From Candidatus Eisenbergiella stercorigallinarum (lineage in GTDB: Bacteria > Bacillota > Clostridia > Lachnospirales > Lachnospiraceae), in NCBI GenBank assembly GCA_019120525.1, contig DWUW01000230.1, positions 1-6,313 of the forward strand: DNA of 6,313 nt. The letters run 5' to 3'. Numbering within the stretch: the stretch's first letter is position 1; every line of letters starts with the position of its first letter. This document shows, piece after piece, positions 6,211-6,313 of the stretch. The notes under the pieces are model-generated. The model searched no databases. It was not told the DNA's origin and saw only the letters and a program-made list of their open reading frames with translations. Position numbers and translations under genes: made by a program.

Positions 6211-6261
6211 GTTTCCTGTGCGCAGGGCACATCTTTCCTTTTGTTTTCCATCTATGCCAAA

Positions 6262-6297
6262 GCCTGTCCGCGGATCCTTCATCCGCGCTTTCCAGGC
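6262..6297. other. Two-part hairpin upstream of the first gene
   Basis: An inner perfect 7-base-pair stem (CGCGGAT at 6269-6275 with ATCCGCG at 6281-6287, loop of 5) is enclosed by a 5-base-pair stem (GCCTG 6262-6266 with CAGGC 6293-6297) across an asymmetric internal loop. On the minus strand it is followed by only three T, so it is not a convincing terminator. It could be an operon leader structure or the tail of the preceding transcription unit. The rest of 6202-6313 shows no gene and no convincing promoter; a minor 5-base-pair stem (TGTGC 6217-6221 with GCACA 6227-6231) lies just upstream of the ribosome binding site. Confidence 0.5.
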
Positions 6298-6313
6298 GTT
6301 TCCGCCGCCTTCA

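Noticed and set aside
6229..6260. A promoter for the operon (TTGGCA at 6255-6260 on the minus strand as a -35 box)
   Set aside because: At 17-18 bases downstream the best -10 candidate matches the consensus at only about half its positions, and there is no supporting element, so I do not call it.
1..6313. CRISPR arrays, tRNA or rRNA genes, insertion sequences, toxin-antitoxin or phage-defence genes
   Set aside because: I looked on both strands and saw no regularly spaced repeats, tRNA-like cloverleaf, transposase or defence-type domains. The window is filled by six polysaccharide genes.

Overview
The window carries six genes, all on the minus strand, so they read from high to low coordinates. 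They form part of a surface-polysaccharide (capsule, exopolysaccharide or cell-wall glycan) cluster. The DNA is GC-rich by eye. Every gene has a purine-rich Shine-Dalgarno (AGGAG or GGAGG type). The proteins look like those of Gram-positive Clostridia; a Lachnospiraceae-like gut bacterium is my best guess, inferred from protein flavour and not proven.

Layout in transcription order: (1) 6201-4885, a TviB/WbpO-type UDP-N-acetylhexosamine 6-dehydrogenase; (2) 4839-3862, a WbpP/TviC-type UDP-GlcNAc 4-epimerase; (3) 3726-2806, an ArnA/Fmt-like formyltransferase probably acting on an amino sugar; (4) 2689-1937, a cytoplasmic polysaccharide-deacetylase-like protein (DUF2334-like); (5) 1856-702, a GT4 glycosyltransferase resembling EpsF; (6) 679-1, the N-terminal 226 residues of a second GT4 glycosyltransferase, cut by the window edge. 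The gaps are 45, 135, 116, 80 and 22 bases. No intrinsic terminator with a U-tract is visible between the genes, so they are probably one operon. The 112 bases upstream of gene 1 hold no recognisable gene but do hold a hairpin.

How the genes may work together: genes 1 and 2 are the standard pair for UDP-GalNAcA (UDP-2-acetamido-2-deoxy-galacturonic acid) from UDP-GlcNAc. Genes 3 and 4 suggest a further step in which an N-acetyl group is removed and the free amine is N-formylated. That would give an N-formyl sugar, possibly N-formyl-galactosaminuronic acid. Genes 5 and 6 would build the repeat unit on a lipid carrier at the cytoplasmic face of the membrane. The acetyl-to-formyl exchange is my inference and is the most interesting idea in the window.

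Other points of note: a 24-base perfect palindrome inside gene 5, strong GC-rich hairpins without U-tracts in two of the gaps, and a formyltransferase whose usual catalytic Asn is replaced by Gly.
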